A DNA stretch of 8,874 bases. It comes from Cyanobacteriota bacterium (lineage in GTDB: Bacteria; Cyanobacteriota; Cyanobacteriia; Leptolyngbyales; Leptolyngbyaceae). The position numbers were made by a program, and so were the translations under genes. The stretch covers positions 1-8,874 of the forward strand of contig JAIXVO010000448.1 in the NCBI GenBank assembly GCA_027482985.1, in the 5' to 3' direction. Shown here in pieces: positions 6,080 to 8,874 of this stretch (its first letter is position 1; every line of letters starts with the position of its first letter). The notes beneath the pieces are model-generated. The model was not told the origin of the DNA. It saw only the letters and a list, made by a program, of their open reading frames with translations, and did not search any database.

Positions 6080-6427
6080 ATGCCTCCTCCTTTCCCCGAT
6101 GACCCTGACCCGACGAACACCGATCATCCCGCTGCCGAAATTCCCTCAGCGAACGCGGATGAAATTTTGCGCTGGCTGGAGCAATTGAAACGCTCCGATC
6201 GCGCCCTCTACAACCTGATGGCTCTGGAAGTCTGGGCGATCGCGCAAACCATGGACAACCTCATCCCCGGCTTTTGGAGCCGCTTCATGGCAAACCGCCA
6301 ACTCGCCCTGCATGAATTTCTCGCCCACCGCCATACCCCACCCGTAAATTTTTCTCCCACCGACCCCGAATCTCCTGACCCAGAACGAAATTCCGATGGC
6401 ATGATGGAAAGCGAGTCGGAGGAATAG
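6080..6427 (+). CDS. Small acidic hypothetical protein
   Basis: A 115-residue protein I do not recognise. A Pro/Asp-rich start (MPPPFPDDPDPTN) is followed by a central part likely to be helical, ADEILRWLEQLKRSDRALY and ALEVWAIAQTMDNLIPGFW, then an acidic tail ending ESEE. There is no signal peptide, membrane segment or known catalytic motif. The frame is open from an ATG at 6002 (141 residues), but the extra codons include AGA and three CTT, unlike the CTG/CTC and CGN usage of the rest, so 6080 is preferred. Neither start has a clear Shine-Dalgarno. It precedes the PilB-like ATPase on the same strand, so they may be co-transcribed. The central part looks conserved in style, but no family can be named. 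Confidence 0.7.
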   Translation: MPPPFPDDPDPTNTDHPAAEIPSANADEILRWLEQLKRSDRALYNLMALEVWAIAQTMDNLIPGFWSRFMANRQLALHEFLAHRHTPPVNFSPTDPESPDPERNSDGMMESESEE

Positions 6428-6633
6428 AAGGGAGAGGAAGGGAGCTGAGGGAGAGGAAGGGCAAGGAAGAAATATTAGAAGACCCCGCTTACTGATTTGT
6501 TCACGGCTTCATGCCAATCGAAAACCCTCCTTTTCCGCTCCCCCTCCCGCCCCAACTCCCTTCCTCTCCCCCTCCCTCCCCAACTCCCTTCCTCTCCCTC
6601 CCATTCTTCCCCCTCCCTCCCCTCCCTCCCCCA
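6428..6633 (+). repeat. Purine-rich then pyrimidine-rich repeat zone
   Basis: Purine-rich units GGGAGAGGAAGGGAG (6430-6444) and GGGAGAGGAAGGG (6449-6461) follow the small gene. Their reverse complements recur at 6556-6570 and 6584-6598 within a C/T tract (6521-6633). That tract holds a 21-bp exact direct repeat with a 28-bp period (6550-6570, 6578-6598) and several C-runs that form G-quadruplex patterns on the minus strand, for example 6540-6560. An ATG at 6511 reads through the tract in frame with the ATPase and gives a 41-residue Pro/Leu/Ser-rich stretch. Opposite arms could fold around 6511. Confidence 0.8.
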
Positions 6634-8313
6634 ATGACCTCCCCTACTCTGTCCGTTTGGCAACAATTGAAGCATCGGGTGTTGACCTGTGAGCAGGCGA
6701 TCAAGTTGTTGGTCGATGACGATGGGACTGTGACCCTGAGTTTGCTGGACCCGGAAGTGAGTTTTCGCTTTTTGCGGGAGTTTCCGGATCGCAATAGTCT
6801 GCCGCCCGTGATGCCGCTGTTACTGTGGCAAAACTGTTTTTATCTGGGCAGTCCGGTGCCGATTTCGTTGGCGGATATTCGCAAAATGAGCGATCGCACG
6901 CTGACGGAGATTCGGATCATTCCCGTGACCGAAAAGAGTTACACCAATTGGTATCGGGCACAAAGTTTGGACAACACCCAAATTACGGTGCAGCCGTTTG
7001 TCAACCCGCTGACGGGGCAGCAAGAGCAGGAAGACATTAGCGAAATTACGAGTGAATTGCTGTCGCGCGCGGTGGATCAAATTGCGCGGATTAAAACGCT
7101 GATTGCTGGAGCGTTACGCAACCGCGCCAGTGATATTCACCTGGAACCACTGCCGGAAGGGTTGCGGGTGCGCTATCGGATTGATGGCATTTTGCGTGAC
7201 ATTACAATGCTGCCGCTGGAGATTAGCAGACGGGCGATCGTGGCTTTGAAAGTGATGGCAGATATGGACATTGCTGAAAGTCGCCGCCCCCAGGATGCCC
7301 GGATTGGCGAAAAGTACAACAGCGGTCAGGATGCTGACCTGGGTTTAGATATGCGGGTCAGTACCTTGCCCTGCGTGGGGGGCGAAAAAGCCGTCATCCG
7401 CTTGTTGCCCCGGCAAAATCCGTTTTCTGGCATTGATGAAATTGGCTTTACGCCGCACACCCTAGAGATCTATAAGAACTGGCTGCGGCAACCGCAAGGC
7501 ATGGTAATTTTTACTGGGCCGACTGGCTCTGGGAAAACCAGCACCCTTTATACCAGCCTGCAATCAGTGGCGACGGAACATGTCAATGTCGTCACGGTGG
7601 AAGATCCGGTGGAATACATTCTGCCGCGGATTACCCAAACGCAAGTGCATGAAGCCGCTGGCATGACCTTTGCCGGGGGGCTACGAGCGATTTTGCGGCA
7701 AGACCCAGACATCATTATGGTGGGCGAGATTCGCGATCATGAAACCGCTGAAACTGCTATTCGCGCTGCTTTAACGGGACACCTGGTGTTTACCACGCTG
7801 CACACGAATGATGCCGTCAGTGCCATTCCGCGCCTCAAGGACATTGGTCCTGATCCCGGATTAATCAGTGATGCCCTATTGGGGGTAGTCGCACAACGGC
7901 TAGTGCGTCGCGTCTGTCCTCATTGCGCCGAACCCTACACGCCCAAGGAGTCGGATCTCAAAATTTTGGGCATCGATATGGAACAAGCTGATACGGGTAA
8001 ATGGCAGGTGGGGAAAGGCTGTGTGCGCTGCTTCCACTCCGGTTTTGCGGGACGCGAGGCGATCATCGAGTTGCTGAATGTGGATGACACGATGCGCCAC
8101 ATTATCTATGAAGGCTCGATGACCCAACTGCACCGTTACCTGGGCGAAATTCAGTTCGACTCATTTCGGGTGGCGGCGATCGCCAAAGTCACTCAGGGCA
8201 TCACCACGACGCAGGAAGTGTTGCGCGTTCTCCCCCACAGCGCCATGTATCGTCGCTATCTGGAAAACGGCAGCGGCAAGGGGCGGAGGCAGGTCGTGAG
8301 CCATTCGGGGTGA
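6634..8313 (+). CDS. GspE/PulE/PilB-family secretion or pilus assembly ATPase
   Basis: A cytoplasmic hexameric ATPase of the type II secretion/type IV pilus class, 559 residues from Met at 6634. The linker element ASDIHLE is at 165-171, followed by VRYRIDGILRD, Walker A GPTGSGKT (295-302), Asp box VEDPVEY (322-328), Walker B DPDIIMVGE (357-365, Glu365) and His box TGHLVFTTLH (381-390). A zinc-type four-cysteine motif, Cys428/431 and Cys463/466, marks the GspE/PilB branch rather than the retraction ATPase PilT. The N-terminal ~140 residues (from TLSVWQQLKHR) differ from the standard PilB N-domain as far as I can recall, so this may be a PilB2-like paralogue. It could start at 6511 (600 residues), but the extra 41 residues are translated repeat DNA. 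No Shine-Dalgarno supports either start. No other pilus gene is in the window. Confidence 0.93.
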   Translation: MTSPTLSVWQQLKHRVLTCEQAIKLLVDDDGTVTLSLLDPEVSFRFLREFPDRNSLPPVMPLLLWQNCFYLGSPVPISLADIRKMSDRTLTEIRIIPVTEKSYTNWYRAQSLDNTQITVQPFVNPLTGQQEQEDISEITSELLSRAVDQIARIKTLIAGALRNRASDIHLEPLPEGLRVRYRIDGILRDITMLPLEISRRAIVALKVMADMDIAESRRPQDARIGEKYNSGQDADLGLDMRVSTLPCVGGEKAVIRLLPRQNPFSGIDEIGFTPHTLEIYKNWLRQPQGMVIFTGPTGSGKTSTLYTSLQSVATEHVNVVTVEDPVEYILPRITQTQVHEAAGMTFAGGLRAILRQDPDIIMVGEIRDHETAETAIRAALTGHLVFTTLHTNDAVSAIPRLKDIGPDPGLISDALLGVVAQRLVRRVCPHCAEPYTPKESDLKILGIDMEQADTGKWQVGKGCVRCFHSGFAGREAIIELLNVDDTMRHIIYEGSMTQLHRYLGEIQFDSFRVAAIAKVTQGITTTQEVLRVLPHSAMYRRYLENGSGKGRRQVVSHSG

Positions 8314-8371
8314 GGTTGCCGCTGTTGCAGGACTGACGAAGCGATTTCTCCGCAGCCCTCAATCCCGGCGC

Positions 8372-8874
8372 TCACACGGGGCTAGTGGGTGCATACAAGT
8401 CGGGGTTCACTTCGTTGGTGTCCTTTTCGCCACCTTGTTTGAAGGGAAGTCCCTGATTAATGGCATCCATTTCCTGTTGTTCTAGCTCGTTCACCTCCTG
8501 AATGTGAGCGCGCAGGATTTGGGTCAGGCGGGGATGATAGAACCGATGCAGGCTGTAATTGGGTGTAGCAGGGAAGCCTCGACGTTTTTTGTGGCGACCA
8601 CCTGCACCTGGATCAAAGCTTTGAATACCGTTGGCGATCGCCCATTCAATCGGCGTATAGTAGCACGCATCAAAATGGAGGCAGTCAATGTCCTGGGACG
8701 ACCCCCAATAGCGACCGTAGAGGTTCTGCCCTTTGGTGAGACAAAAAGACATGCCCACAGGTTCACGCGGGTCTTGTTCGCTGTAAGCCGCCACAAACAG
8801 CACTCGATGGGCATAGGTGGAATACAGCTGCTCAAAGAATTTGCGGGTGAGATATTTGCTGCCCCACCAGCCAA
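8372..8874 (-). CDS. COG3146-type (FemAB/GNAT-like) N-acyltransferase, C-terminal part
   Basis: The last 166 residues of a protein whose start lies beyond the right edge; the frame is open there, so the GTG at 8803 is not a start. Visible landmarks are GWWGSKYLTRKFFEQLY at the edge, LFVAAYSE, GMSFCLTKGQNLYGRYWGS, LHFDACYYTPIEWAIANGI, and FDPGAGGRHKKRRGFPATP near the C-terminal end. These fit the DUF482/COG3146 family of predicted N-acyltransferases, related to peptidoglycan-bridge enzymes (FemAB) and to GNAT proteins. The true substrate is not known. The usual length is about 380-400 residues (family knowledge), so more than half is missing. The tail after about residue 140 is variable. It converges on the PilB-like gene with 58 bp between them and no clear terminator. 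Confidence 0.88.
   Translation of the reverse strand, partial: GWWGSKYLTRKFFEQLYSTYAHRVLFVAAYSEQDPREPVGMSFCLTKGQNLYGRYWGSSQDIDCLHFDACYYTPIEWAIANGIQSFDPGAGGRHKKRRGFPATPNYSLHRFYHPRLTQILRAHIQEVNELEQQEMDAINQGLPFKQGGEKDTNEVNPDLYAPTSPV

Noticed and set aside
6511..6633. Proline-rich N-terminal domain of the PilB-like ATPase
   Set aside because: It is a direct translation of pyrimidine repeat DNA and does not look like a selected domain; kept only as an alternative start.
8524..8874. Separate minus-strand gene at the right edge
   Set aside because: It is a shifted frame over the acyltransferase gene, whose own frame is open to the edge and matches a known family.

Overview
The window comes from a cyanobacterium. 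The palindrome GCGATCGC (HIP1), typical of cyanobacterial genomes, occurs 21 times in 8.9 kb. The gene content agrees: a CO2-uptake NDH-1 subunit, a CmpR/NdhR-type LysR regulator, a DUF3352 protein and short heptamer (STRR-type) repeats. Genus cannot be read from the sequence; a filamentous or Leptolyngbya-like lineage is only a guess. No tRNA, rRNA, CRISPR array or transposase gene was seen.

Left block (1-3388), inorganic-carbon acquisition. The minus strand carries the N-terminal 387 residues of an NdhF3/NdhF4-type subunit (most likely NdhF3), cut by the left edge. Upstream of it on the same strand is a 133-residue fasciclin-domain protein that looks like CupS. Divergent from both, on the plus strand, is a LysR-type regulator of the CmpR/NdhR (CcmR) clade that starts at TTG. 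In known systems NdhR/CcmR represses the low-CO2-inducible ndhF3-ndhD3-cupA-cupS operon, so this reads as a regulator beside its targets. The fasciclin gene sits before ndhF3 rather than after cupA. The 500-bp divergent spacer holds a 99-107 bp hairpin-forming inverted repeat that resembles a MITE, and the ndhF3 leader holds a smaller dyad.

Middle block (3413-5917), minus strand: a small RmlC-like cupin protein convergent with the regulator, and a 618-residue membrane-anchored DUF3352 protein. An in-frame low-complexity insert made of CTGCCNN heptamers lies inside the DUF3352 gene, and the same heptamer array lies just past its stop codon. A G-quadruplex motif lies upstream of the cupin gene.

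Right block (6080-8313), plus strand: a small acidic protein of unknown function followed by a GspE/PilB-family ATPase with intact Walker A, Asp box, Walker B, His box and a four-cysteine zinc motif. Between and into these genes runs a 200-bp purine-rich then pyrimidine-rich repeat zone with direct and inverted copies. It adds a probably non-native proline-rich N-terminus to the longest ATPase reading frame. The right edge cuts a minus-strand gene for a COG3146-type (FemAB/GNAT-like) acyltransferase.

The carbon-uptake genes form a functional group; the other genes show no evident link to it. The best candidates for something undescribed are the repeat-built gene boundaries and the hairpin element in the regulator's promoter region, rather than a new enzyme system.
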